Assembly (NCBI GenBank): GCA_019925095.2
Contig: CM034401.1
Span: 11,629,338 to 11,693,337, forward strand
DNA: 64,000 nt
Source: Dendrolimus kikuchii
Lineage: Eukaryota > Arthropoda > Insecta > Lepidoptera > Lasiocampidae
Direction: 5' to 3'
The notes below the pieces were generated by a model, which worked only from the letters and a program-made list of their open reading frames with translations, was not told the origin of the DNA and searched no databases. The translations under genes were made by a program, and so were the position numbers. This document shows positions 1 to 11,933 of this stretch, piece after piece. Each line of letters starts with the position of its first letter. Position 1 is the stretch's first letter.

Positions 1-1322
1 GCTCGGATGCTGATAATGAATTGCTAGGTGATTGATTCCAAAGTATGATCATTATCCTAGCTTTAAATCTCGATTACCTTCGGAGTGGGGCGTTGCCTCT
101 AATCTTTTTCAATTGACACGGTCTTTGGCATCTCTCAGTAAATTTTACTAAGCTACTCGTATTATTTATTGATATATATCATTCCTCATGAGAGCGACGT
201 CTAGCAAACGTTTTATGAGTCATCTCTTTATACTGGAATCTGGTGCACTTTTTCTAGAAGACGGTCGAGGCGGCATCTTCTGATATTTGTTTTCCACATA
301 GTTCGTGATCTATGTGACAAATGGCGATGTCAGATATCGTAGTATATAATCACACCAGTGTCCAACAGCGACGATCAGAATAATCTCTATTTTTTACGAC
401 CCTGACTAACGCTTTTGGTTCATCTAATTTCTTACTTCGTACTTGCACAATGGCTTATTATACTTCTACGTGATCTTAACTCGAACGTCGACAGTTTGGA
501 CTTTATTGTAGTAAGTGCGCTATTAATTTTGCCGAAAATTCGTTGGATGTTTGCAATTTTATTTTCAATAGAAAATGAAGATAATAAAAAGAAACTACGT
601 TTAAAACATGTCTAGTTTATCAATAAAACCTCTCCATTAAAGGCATTTGTAAGGGTTGAAGCATAGCTGTGCAAACTTGCAAAAATTGCCGCTTTTTATT
701 GATATCTGCGACACTATTAGTACTGCGGGTTAAATACAAAAAGGTAAACCGCTGCACTCCCGAAATAACTCGCGAAAAATTAAATAATTCAAAACTAAGT
801 CACTATTTTTTATTGCCTGAAATAGGCAGACGGCCCACCTCAAGAACAATTGAACTTAATTCTTTGATTTTTGGCATATAAAGTGCACATGAAGGTGGAT
901 TAAATAAATAAAGGAAAACTGCATACTATAAGCCACAACGTGTACGAGCAATGCGGGTTCTCGTCGAAGTCGTATGTCTTGGAGAGCGGATACTAGTATG
1001 TATTAACATTTATGATCACTCTTAGCCATCAACAGATATCTGCACACTAGACATTTTTTCATATAAACTAAGATATAGATTGCAGAGCAACGTTTTGAAG
1101 CAGCTTCTGCAGAGGTCATAAATTTCGACGCAGACTAAACGTCATAAAGAGACTTAATTTCATCGCTAAATGTGTGCTTCTTGTGCTATTTATTATTCAT
1201 TGCCCCAACTTTAAAGTACAGTCAATCAACAACTAACAACAGCTATATGTAGCCGATAAGATGCAGCAGTTTGCGTTAAAATATTAAAATGAAAGTAAAA
1301 GCAGAGAAGGATTTTGCATTAA
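1..1322. other. AT-rich DNA without recognised gene
   Basis: Only short ORFs of up to 70 codons occur, with no recognisable domain, splice context or repeat that I can name. This is probably intergenic or upstream non-coding DNA. Confidence 0.5.
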
Positions 1323-1380
1323 TTTATGGCCAGACTAGCTATGTGTGATAAACCCATATCACACATAGCTAGTCCGGGCC
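1323..1380. repeat. Hairpin made of two facing mariner-type terminal repeats
   Basis: ATGGCCAGACTAG on the left matches the right end of the mariners elsewhere in this window. CTAGTCCGGGCC on the right matches their left end. Bases 1333-1350 and 1357-1374 form a perfect 18-bp stem around a 6-base loop. A TA dinucleotide sits next to each terminal repeat. This looks like the ends of two elements abutting, or a tiny palindromic remnant. No transposase is present. Confidence 0.5.
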
Positions 1381-1404
1381 TAAAGACTGTACTGGCTGCA
1401 AAAC

Positions 1405-1517
1405 TTCCGACACAGTTTCCACTAAAACGATAGCTTACATTATTTTTAAAATGCTGTGATACTTTGTGTTCTGGCAATTTGAAGTCAAGTGTGGACGAAA
1501 TCGCGGGCATATCCTAG
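1405..1517 (+). mobile_element. Helitron-like 3' end fragment
   Basis: The stretch starting TTCCGACACAGTTTCCACTA and ending GCGGGCATATCCTAG followed by T is repeated almost exactly at 36841-36921. Ending in CTAG with T as the next base fits the Helitron rule (CTRR|T). The family name is an inference from the end and its abundance in this window. Confidence 0.45.
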
Positions 1518-1525
1518 TTGTTAAT

Positions 1526-2388
1526 AAGAATGGTGCAAGATTTCCTGCGGTTTAAATCCGCAAATGGCAAATGTTATCGATTTTCTCGATGTATTAGGTT
1601 TACGAAGGACAGTTTCCACGTTTTCTACTTTATTTTTATTATACATAATAATAGTTTCGTGTTTTATCACGAGCAAGCTTGATGTTAAAAACAATGATGC
1701 GATCGAGGCTGAAGAACCCTTACCTAAAAAAATAATTGCAATTGTTCAATTCTTAAATAATAGGACATAAAACATTGTTATTTGAACGGCACTGTCTCTC
1801 TTAGCGTATTTTATTTCGTTATAAAAACCGGCAAGTTTGGTTGGTAATTGTTAGGCTGTTGACCTTCAAACTTCTTAAGTCAAGGTCGTAGATAAATAAA
1901 AGTTATGTGTATATTATATGTACAAAAGGGAGCAATCCATCTAAAGTGGCTCATATTGTGCTACCGGCGCTAGTATAATGTAACCAGGATGAGCGCCTTC
2001 GCTCACACTTGATGTGGGGGGATGCGGATGATGCTGTGGTATAAACCAGGTCAATACCCCTTGGCGTGAACCAATTTAACAATTTAAAATAACTTCATAT
2101 GCCGCGCAGGCAACGATCGATCAACGCGGTTAAAACAATGACGAGATAGTAAATAATTCGTATCATTATTTAATTTTATCTGACCTCTTGTAATAGTTTC
2201 GGGAAGCGAGAGCCCTTTACTTTCACACTCAGAGATGATGGACCATTAATCTTAAATATCGCTGATATAATTTTCCTTTTTTTAGTTTTGTTCTTTTATT
2301 TAAGTCTCTATTTCGCATTAATTAGCTAATTTTTTTTTTAATAAACCACCGACTTCAGCTAAAAAGCAAAATGAAATATTTTGTTTCT
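1526..2388. other. Non-coding stretch
   Basis: A 68-codon ORF at 1564-1770 encodes one hydrophobic segment. It has no splice or family support, so I do not call it a gene. Nothing else was recognised. Confidence 0.4.
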
Positions 2389-2447
2389 ACAACGTCTTGA
2401 AGTTGGTGCCAAGTAAAACAAACTATGCACCGACTTCAAGATGTTGT
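2389..2447. repeat. Imperfect 21-bp inverted repeat
   Basis: Arms at 2389-2409 and 2427-2447 pair with two mismatches around a 17-base loop. The ACCGACTTCA motif in the arm also begins the longer repeat at 41090, so this may be a fragment of that family. Confidence 0.45.
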
Positions 2448-3602
2448 AAAAAGAAGTCAGTGAAATATTTATTTTTTGCCTTTTGGTTCGAAATGGGTTT
2501 TTTGTTAAAAACAAATAGAAATAATATATTAAGCGGCTGTGAAAATTGTACTACTGGCACGCGTATAAGTTTGGCATCTCACTCTTCAACAGGTATTGCT
2601 CGATTTCCCTGCGATTCACTCGTCAGATCCTGGGTGATAATGGGACCACCTCGGGAGTACACTCTTTCGAATATTTTTTTTTATTAGGTTAGGATTATAG
2701 GATAGGATTAGGCATCTCTTAAGTAAGAGAATCAGAATCAGACGTTAGCGTCAATAATATGTTTTTTTTTCACTTATAAACGTGTATTACCTGTTGTTTA
2801 CCTAAGAGGAGCACAGATAAACGAAATTTGAATGATTAACGTAGGTGGTACCCAAAATATTACTAAAGAGGAGTTTATGGGTAAGATTTTTACTAATCAG
2901 TTGCTGAGCAGTTTCTTAAAATTTAACAAACATAAGTAAGGCCATAAAACCTCATGGCGGTCTCAATATATGAGAACTGCCATTACTTGCAGCTTTACAG
3001 GGATTCCACCACCTCGGGTATCCACTTGCAGATCAACTCTTACTATTTCTATTACTTTGCACATATTTGTCTTGCTGAATCTGTATCATAGCCTAAACTC
3101 ATCATCTGTTGAATTGTGCTATGGATCAAAAAGAGCACTACTGTTTTTCCCCTGTGTCAATATTGTAGCAAATGAAGATTCTCTGTCTAAACAGAGTCAG
3201 AAATAGGCTTGACAATATATCTGTATGGGGATATAAGATGAATTGAGTTGATTTGACTGGTTATTGATATAGTTGGTGACCATATAGAATAAATAAAAAG
3301 GAGCATTTTTAAACAATTAAAACACCTCAAAAATTTTAAATGCAGAATTTTAATAAACATTTGTACCAAAATATGTATTTTTTATTATTTTTGATAGCCA
3401 ATACTTTTCTTCAAGAGACATTATTTTCAATATCTTTTCATGGGCTTCTCTTTTGCGCTTCGTTCCTTCTTCCTATGCTGCTTTGGCCAACACGAACAAT
3501 GCGTGTTCATGATCTCCCTTGCAGCAGTCTCCCTTACGTCTGAAAACATAAGCCATAATAATAACAACCTATAAACATTCCACTATTGGGCTTGGACAAT
3601 TA
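2448..3602. other. Non-coding stretch
   Basis: AT-rich with short ORFs only. The phrase ACCACCTCGGG occurs twice (about 2645 and 3010), suggesting decayed repeat material. No gene was recognised. Confidence 0.4.
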
Positions 3603-6514
3603 TGTTAACAACCATCTCGCCAAAACAAAGAGACACACTAGAAAAATGAACTCTATTCTAAATGTGATTAGTGTCAAATCGAGATGATTTCATACTAAAT
3701 CAAAATTCCAATAGTATTATTACTGTTATAAAAATCTTTTTCATTTTTATAACGTAACTAGTATTTGCCTTCGACTTCATTTTCATTACTTAGATAGCAA
3801 AGATTAAAGTTATTTTATCAATATGTAAAATTGAATAAATATTTAATATGACAATACATGAATCCTGGATATATTCATAAACTCCCGATATTTGTAATTT
3901 ACTAAAGACTTATTCAACTACAGATGTTTCTTCACTAAGGATTTCTAATAATTACAGACAGTGTCTTGTGATTTGCGAACATTGCGTCAAAGTTGATCTA
4001 GTGGTTTGGAAGTGGAAGGAAATCCCGGGAAATCTCAAGAGTCCCAATATGGTCATGTATAAAAATGTCATAAAGTATTAAACTATGCTGTAATAAGAGT
4101 AACACGAATAGTTTTCATGCTATATCTAGGCGCATTATTCCCAAGAAAATTTTGGAACTTTCCGTCACTAAAGTATAGGAGTAAAAACATGAAAAAGTGA
4201 ATCCGGTTTCCTGAAAAATTACACTAGAATTCCCATGATATTAGCTTTTTCAGCATTTAAGTAAAAAATGTCTGTATAATAGTGAAAACCTCATAGAAAT
4301 TAACATATTTATGAAAAAAAAAACATTAATTGTTTCAATTTTCCATCAATCAAACAATTGGATCCCAATTGGTTTTTTTAATAGCTTCAATGTACAGACA
4401 AAGCTATTTTACAATATTAACTTAATTTTAACATTTCATTTGACATAATACACTATGTATATGTGAGTATATTTTCTATGTATATGTGAGTTTGTTGAAA
4501 TATCTACTAAAGAGTTTCAATACATAAGAAATTTAGAATTCGAGATAAACCTTTTTTTATCAGCAATGAATAATTGATGTTTCTTGGATACTATTTTAAT
4601 GTCTAATACGTATATGAATTCTCATGATCTATACTGAGATCATACTATACATATATATAATATACCCCAGTCATTGAAAAAAGCTTAATCTAACGTTCTG
4701 GTGAAATCGTATCGGAATCAGCCAATTTTTATGCAGTATAACGACTTTAAACCACTCCAAGGAAGTTTTCGCGGGGTTCCCGGAATATAAACTAACAAAG
4801 CATTCGGAAAAGAACGTAAACCATCGTTTTAGTATCAATTGAATCTGAATCAACTAATTGTTATGCAAATAAATAATTTATACTTTTTCTATTTTTACTT
4901 ATTTGAAAAAGAAAGTGCATTGTGTTTTAGTATAAGCTAATTTATATGCATACTAACCACTAGAAACCACCCTCGGGAAAATTTCCGTGAGATGCCCAGG
5001 ACACAAAGTATTGCTGTATTTAAAAAATAATGTATCGTGTCTAAAATCGTGTAAGAATAAATAAACTAATTTGTAAGCGTCCTAACAACTTTAACCAGCT
5101 CCTGAGAAAATTCGCGGGATCCCCAGGATAAAAAGTATCACAGATTTAATTTCAGAAAATTTGCTATCAATGAGTAAAAACATCGCATCGAAATAAGAAA
5201 GCTTTTTTTTATTCTGGCCTCTTTAAACCGTTCCCGGAAAATTTCCCGTGCGATTCCGGAATAAAAGGTAGCGCAGAATTTAAGTGTGAGAATTTGCTCA
5301 CGATCAGCGAAAATCGAATCGCAATCGGCCTAGTAGTTTTTACGTAAATCCCGAACAAACAGAAAAACCGACTAACAGACAAGAAATCTAAAAAAAATCA
5401 TCGTGTCTCCATCGTTTATATAGTCTATTCCAATTGTGTTTTTTTTTAATAACTTCAATGTAGAGAGACGACATATTTAGCATATTATAATATTATAGAC
5501 TATCGTCTGCCCGCGAAACTTCCTTCGCGTTTCCATGATGATGATACATTTGATAGTCAAGTATGTTTGAACAGTTCTTTATGGTGGTTAAAGAAGCGTT
5601 CAAACTTACTCTAACTCTCTATGAATAAGACAGTTAGTATTTAGTAAAAACGAAAACTCAAAGCTGAAAAGCAGTGTCATCAAGTATTAAAGAATGTAAA
5701 CAAAAGTATGAAAAACCTGATTTAATTAAGAGAACTGAAATATCTGGTTAGAAACAGGAACTTGAGACTATTTATAAAATTTGTAGGTTAATAATATATC
5801 TTTAGTTAGCTGGGCTCGGCTAATATCTCTGTTCCATCTGAAATAATATTATAGTTAGGTACTGTGGCCAAATGCAACTTAGTTATAAAGTTAAAATGAA
5901 CGCCGTTATTAATTGGCTATATTAGAGTATATATGTCATGGTTAAATTGTACAGACCGTTAGATTATAATCTATCTCGAGAGCTATTGAAATATTGTGAA
6001 CCGGAACAAACTGCTTACAATTTAACGCATTATTTCCCGATAGATTATAATCTATCGACGTGAAATCGTTCTGTGTCCATAGAGTTAGTAATAAAACATA
6101 GGTGGGTCAGTCAAAAATACTAAAGATTCGATCTCTGCCCTTATGGGTTAGAAGTTTTAACAATGTTTGTAAGTAGTCAATAAGTGATACTTCCAATCCC
6201 AGTGTTTACCCTCGATTAAACGTAATAAATATTATTATGCACATATCATCCTCTTCGTCAATCACACTGCTGTGATCAGGAGTTTTTTTTAAGTTTCAAA
6301 CGTCTTCAGAATTGATTTCATTAATTTCACATTAGGAAAGAAAGGTGCTTTTCATTCAATGCAAATTTAGCAATAAGTAATTCAATTTGAAATACATAAT
6401 TCGAAATACAATTTTGGTTTAGTATGAAATCATCTCGATTTGACACTAATCACATTTAGAATAGAGTTCATTTTTCTAGTGTGTCTCTTTGTTTTGGCGA
6501 GATGGTTGTTAACA
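3603..6514. mobile_element. 2.9-kb element bounded by 104-bp terminal inverted repeats
   Basis: Bases 3603-3706 and 6411-6514 are inverted copies with a single mismatch seen over 104 bp, beginning TGTTAACAACCATCTCGCC. Each is flanked outside by TA (3601-3602 and 6515-6516), which fits a TA target duplication. No transposase is readable between the arms. The interior is AT-rich and partly made of Helitron-like modules (4640-5450). It could be a non-autonomous DNA transposon with TA target sites, or a segment bracketed by an inverted duplication. Confidence 0.6.
4640..5450. repeat. Array of degenerate Helitron-like modules
   Basis: Four or so related modules follow one another (around 4720, 4970, 5090 and 5225). 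Each has a 'CCxGGAAAATTTCGCGGGAT' type core, then 'GGATAAAAAGTA', a 'GAATTTGCT' stretch and 'ATCGxAATCxGCC'. The same modules recur near 10330, 34790-36250 and 36490-36921. Confidence 0.45.
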
Positions 6515-6539
6515 TAATAATGGTGACGACTCGAAAACT

Positions 6540-7911
6540 CAATACTCCACTAAAACCACCCTCCTCCCATGTGCCCCGCGCTTGTGGCAGGAAAAGCGTG
6601 AGACTTAGAACGTATTTACGCCCACGCTGATCCTAGCGCATCAGTGCTTGAGAATGCCCGGGGAAATGCAAACTCACGGCATTACGGGAGGAGATCTTGC
6701 GCATATCTGCGCCTCCGGGACCCCAACTGACGTCGGTACCCGCGAGACGCATGCGCACCTCTCTCCCTTTTTCGTTCCGTGGCCTCCTTTTGAGACATGA
6801 CAGTCTCGCAGAAATTGGCCGCACCCACCCAATAATCGTCGCTATGCAGCATGGCTTGCACCAAACTGTCCAGCGAATCGATCGGACCTACGAGTGTCTC
6901 GAGTTCAAATCTCTGCGGTGCCCACGATATGATTCAGATACTTATCGAAGCACCCATGCCCGGTAAGTATCTGCGTCATGCTGAAGGTCAGGGTCCCGCA
7001 TTTCCGTGAGAGCCATCGCAGCAGGTGCGGGTGCACCGCCTCCACCGTCCCAATGCCTGCCACAGGAATTTCCAACTCTTTGGATCATGGTCGCGGTTTC
7101 CCGCGTCCTGATTACCTGAAGCTTGGCCTGGCAATAAACCAGGCCATGGGCGAGGGCATCCTGTCGGGAGCGCCGAATCTTGGCAAGTACGTCCGCCTGG
7201 AGAGGCCAGGGCGAATCGCCTGCCAAGAGTGTCGACGCCGTCCACGACACTGTACTGTATCCTCGGATGGCCCTCACCGCCAGGACACGTTGTGCGCGGC
7301 ACAACAAAGTCCTATTATGGCTGTGAAGTGCAACGGACCATACGGGTGCACCGTACATGGCCATACTCCTAAGGATGCCCGAGTAGTTTCCTAGTCGCCC
7401 CCCCCCCCCCCACCACCACCAAGTTGGGAAGAAGCCGAGAGAGGGCGCCGGCGGACCTCACAAGTTTGGGAACTAGCTGCTCAAAGTGCGCTTTAAACAG
7501 CCATTTCCCATCGAGAATGAGCCCCAGATATTTCATCTGGCGACCTACGCGAATATCCACCCCTTGAACTGTAACGGTCAAGTCCGCAGGGGGATTACGA
7601 AACCGCCTATGGAACATGATGGTCTCCGTTTTCGCGGGGGAGACCTTCAAGCCTAGCCTACCTATTCTCTGGACCACGATCGCCAACCCGGCGTTGGCGA
7701 GGTCCACGGATTCCGCGTATGACGCAGCGCGTGCCGTGAGTAGTGTGTCATCCGCAAAGATCCAGTCGTAACCGACGTTCCAAAGAACCGGCCTGAGGAC
7801 CGACCCTTGTGGGACGCCGAACGCGACGTGTCGCCGACCTGACGCATGATTCTCGGACTCACCGCCCTCCCAAAGGATGTACCTGTCCTGGACCCATGAG
7901 TTCCATAACAT
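6540..7911 (-). mobile_element. R1-type LINE fragment, decayed reverse transcriptase and 3' end
   Basis: The minus strand carries reverse-transcriptase boxes of a site-selective LINE of the R1 type: VPQGSVLRPVLWN, then FADDTLLTAR, then GLKVSPAKTE and KYLGLILDGKW (7911-7369). The frame changes near 7365. A C-terminal part continues (AVRAIRGYSTVSWTA, down to about 6988), and a tail-end piece with NFCETVMSQKEATERKRE lies at 6682-6864. About 20-25 residues are missing between NVGYDW and FADD, so the enzyme has an internal deletion. A GC-rich composition sets it apart from its AT-rich surroundings. It is a dead, 5'-truncated copy. Confidence 0.8.
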
Positions 7912-7968
7912 AAGCGTAACTTACATACCTTGGGGTTATACAATTTGTGTTTGTTTGTCGAGTATTTT
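7905..7968 (+). repeat. Short dispersed repeat (CATAACATAAGCGTAACTT type)
   Basis: CATAACATAAGCGTAACTTA followed by a GGGGTTATACAATTTGTGTT-like stretch has a reverse-complement relative at 24330-24390. Both are presumably tails of one retroposon family. Confidence 0.45.
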
Positions 7969-10329
7969 TGCAAAATCACTTCTACATTATCAAAGATTTC
8001 CGCATGGCGGTTAGAGAAACACAGCAGAAACTTGTTTCTGTTTTAATGCCAAGTACTTTATTTCTGAAACCAAAACTGTAAGGACCGTTACAAAGAACAC
8101 ATGTACATTAATAACTATATAAGACTGCTTTCGACTGTAAAGTGGTAAAATGATTGAGATAGGTTTAGCAAATTAACAAAAACTTTATTTTAGCGATATT
8201 AGTATAGAGTGGTGTTGAAATTACTAAAATATTATTAATTATTTTGTATCCTGGGATCGTCTCCAGTTAAAAATATAAAAATAATACTAGCCCATATTTT
8301 GACTAAAATTAGTGGCACAGGATATAAATATGTGAAGTGAAAACCCATTTGAATTTATTTCAACAGGTACTGATTTTAAATTGAAACTTAAAGATAGTTT
8401 ATCTTCAACCTAATCTGAGGCATTGAAGAATAATGTCCTTGTACGACTACGTACTAACATATGACTCAATGGTCTGAGGTCATATAATTTCCATTTTTTA
8501 CCTTCCCAGGTAAAAAAAGAGGAAATCAAAAATGTATAGTATCGTGTGTGTAATAAATACCTACAAAACTGTATTTCAGATATTCTAAGATTCAAAAATA
8601 AATCTATTCGGGTAATTATAAGTCGCTACGACTGGTTCTCGATAGCGCTTGGATGTCAACGATTTTTGTCCGATTGTTTTAACAGATCTATGTTGTATTT
8701 TGTCTTTAATTCTATGTTGCTTTTTTTGGTGTAAACTAGATAGATACTTTTGGTAAGATATTGAATGTTTTAAGCAAGAATTGTGTTTGTGTGAAAAATG
8801 ACAATTATTTAGCGAGATGTGACCTTTTAAGCTGCCACAATAACTCCCTTGTTTGATGTTAGTTAAAGACCTACGATTGGACTCTGAATAATTCCGATAA
8901 AACTAGAATAAAGGTTTTTATTACCAGACAAAAATCCTTTAAATATCAACTTCAAGAAATCTAGCCTTAATTATGACTTAATAACAAGGTTATGGAATGC
9001 CAAAAAATAGTAAGTTTAGCACATTACACATTACTACAAATACACTACAACGTTTATTTTCTGAATGTTCACTTGTTTTTTCCTGGGTTATGACGTATGT
9101 ACATAGGTAGCCCTTTGCATGCTAATCTCAAGAACTTTATGAATCGTTCAATTAATTTCTCCATGTCCATAGCTACCATGGTACATATTATTACTATCTA
9201 TTTATTAGATGTGCATAATTATATAGGTTTTTATCAACAGAAACTTTAATGCTTTGTTTCCTTTATTAAATGGCTTCCTTTGCAAGCTGTGATATTTTTG
9301 TCTGGAGTAAATGTTTACTTATTAAGCAGATAAGGGCTCGGTCCTGCGTGACTAATGTCAGTGCTATTTATGTTTATATTGAGTGTAACGAGTGGATAAT
9401 AAACGATAAATGCGACGATGCGCCAGGAATTCGGTCCACTGCTAATAGCCCATGTGAACAATTAACAGTAAATTCTGTTGTACTCTCAGTTTCATTCTTA
9501 ACGCCCCGTGGTGGTTACGTGCACTCGACATATTATTGTAATATTATTTATACTGTAACAGTTTATAATTCAGGTTTAAATAAGTGAGTATGTCATGATT
9601 GTACTTATTTAAAAATATAACAAAGTTCATAGTTTTCCCAGAATTGTCATGAGTATTGTTATGATGACGATGTTATTCATGTGGTTATGAGTTATGTGAT
9701 TCATCTGGTTATAGTGTAAAGAGGTATGTTACTTTAACGACCGCAAACATCGGAGTTCTATTATATATTTATACGATTTCCGTTATGAACAGAACTAATA
9801 TTGTATTAAATATTGTGTCGTGTATCCAGAATATCCGTCATCTATTGGACACCTAGATTTGAATGTACGTATTTCATCGCACTGGCGTTTAAATACTAGG
9901 GTACTTAGTATATTTATCTTTTAAACTTCTCTTTGTTTTTGTATAATTATGTTAGTTTCATTCGGAATATGTGTAATATTTTCCATTGGATACCGCTATC
10001 GGAATATTGGTGAAAAATGCCAAAAGTAAATATGTATTTGTTTATCTGTAATTTCATAAAAACAAATTTAAATTTAATGTCCGTTTGTCGTTGTTGTTGG
10101 TGCACTAAGTTAAACTCAACCCGATCAAAATTCTGGATACGAACATGGCTCACTTCCGATAACGTCTTGGTTTTTATAGCGACTTATATTAGTAGGCAGA
10201 AGGAGAAGTCTTATTACATACATTTTAGTGATGTCATTAAGTACAGTCACGTATATTTATTGAAAAACAGCTTGGTTACGGATAGAAGTGAATAGATTCA
10301 TTGAAGAATAGGTTCATTATACTACTAGC
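7969..10329. other. Long non-coding stretch
   Basis: The longest ORF (9270-9587, 105 codons) has no recognisable family. I see no splice-linked exon or clear repeat here. It may include upstream regulatory DNA or 5' UTR introns of the Akap200-like gene, but nothing proves that. Confidence 0.4.
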
Positions 10330-10480
10330 AGTTTCCACGCGGGTTCGCTCCTGTTCGGTGAAAGCAAAAAGTAAAGTACCGCAGATTTTAAGTCCGGAAA
10401 TTTGTAATAAATCAGCGAAAACCGCATCGAAATTGGCCCAATAGTTACGTGAATCCTAAACAAACAAACACAAAAAAAAA
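10330..10480 (+). mobile_element. Helitron-like fragment
   Basis: The phrases 'AGTACCGCAGATTTTAAGTC', 'AATCAGCGAAAACCGCATCG', 'AATTGGCCCAATAGTT' and 'CCTAAACAAACAAACA' are shared with the modules at 5240-5380. It is truncated. Confidence 0.4.
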
Positions 10481-10594
10481 TAAAAAGCTGAAGACTACAC
10501 TTTTATGTGTACACTGTAGATGTCAACATTTGTTTTATTTGCATCCAACAACCTCATGATTCCAAAGCATGCTTTGTTTGATTAGCAACACCCT

Positions 10595-10690
10595 TTCAGA
10601 GCCTTAATTAGGCAGATAGCCCACGTTTTGCAACACCAAAGGCGTCGCCAACATGACGGCCTCGAAGAAATTTTATGAAGATGTCCTCTA
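10595..10690 (-). repeat. Fragment of dispersed retroposon family A
   Basis: 'AGGCAGATAGCCCAC' and 'TTTGCAACACCAAAGG' match the family copies at 15952, 22606 and 31201. Only the 3' portion is left. Confidence 0.4.
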
Positions 10691-11664
10691 ACAACCTAAC
10701 ATGTCGTAATACACGGCAAGCTTCCTTCAGATCGTTATAGTACGCGGACTAATTTGTTCTGGAGATTTATCTGACAGTATCTACAATTATTAGATAAAAA
10801 AATAATTTATTGGATAGATTATGATCTAAACTTTGACGCGTGTGAATTATTTGCTACCAATAAGTAAAAGCGCCTTGTCAAAAAAATCCATAGCTTTGAA
10901 ATTAACCGAATAAAGAAGTTTAATAGCCGAAGTGAAAAAAAGTCTCGCTCATACCTTGCCATCATCTATATTATGATAGTTTTTTTGATCAAATCCGAGC
11001 ACATGGCGGCTCGAAAACCAGGTGTCCAATGAAATAATTTCTTTGCACTGCACGGACAAGGCTCCCATAACAAATTTTTAATAGATAATAATTTGATTCA
11101 AGTTTGATTAACTGAAGTGAAATCTATGTTCTAAAACTGTTAAGTTACTGGCGATCAGAATGCTATTAGATAGTGAAAAATAGGTACGTAACTTTAGCCA
11201 ATAATAATCATTTAAGGTGTGTTTTAAACTACATTCGAGAATTTCCCAGAAATGAACTTGTGTTCTGTATAAATTACAATTCATGTCCATAAATGAATAA
11301 TTTATGCATAAAATTGATTGCATGTAGCCATTTGACTTGTTGCTTTGCTTTGGTGTGGTTAACATTTTTTGAGCTATAAATATTAATCGATGATAGGACC
11401 TTTTGGAATCTGAAAGATATCTAGAATGACATGACTTGACATGATTTTCATACTAAATACCGTCGACTTAAATAATAAAACAGACTGGGATCTTGATGCA
11501 ATTGAATGTATGTGAGGACGGCATTATATAAACTGTTTCAAGATCCGAAAAGTTAAGTTACCGGAATAACTTTATAATCCCTTCCCTTAAATATCAAATA
11601 AATCGATCGACTAAATGCTTTGGAAGCAGTTTAAAATTTGTTTTAGTGACAATATCTAGTTTTT
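10691..11664. other. Non-coding stretch
   Basis: AT-rich. An 85-codon minus-strand ORF at 11108-11365 has no recognisable features. No gene is called. Confidence 0.4.
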
Positions 11665-11931
11665 AGGGTTCCATAACCGTTTGGGCAAAAACGAAACTTA
11701 TGTGATCGCTGTGTCCGGCTGTTTGTGTATGTCGCAAACATTATTTTCAAAAATTGCTAAGTCTACATGAATAAAATTTTACAGGAAGAAGTAGTAGTCT
11801 TTATAAAGCTACAAAGTCATGTAATAAATTCGTAAAAAAAAAGATATGGGGAGGCCATTATCCATGTAACTAGGGGTTAAAAAGTTGTTTTAGTGCCATA
11901 AACCCTATAAGTAGCTCTAATTACTAGCATA
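11665..11931 (+). repeat. Degenerate 'GGGTTCCATA' dispersed repeat
   Basis: It begins 'TAGGGTTCCATAACCGTTTG' followed by 'GGCAAAAACGAAAC'. Related starts occur at about 20775 and 39025. The abutting mariner starts at 11934. Confidence 0.4.
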
Positions 11932-11933
11932 TA

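Noticed and set aside
1564..1770. Small ORF with a possible membrane segment
   Set aside because: Short, hydrophobic because of AT-rich codons, and without any supporting signal.
9270..9587. 105-codon plus-strand ORF
   Set aside because: No recognisable domain, no splice partners and composition like random AT-rich DNA.
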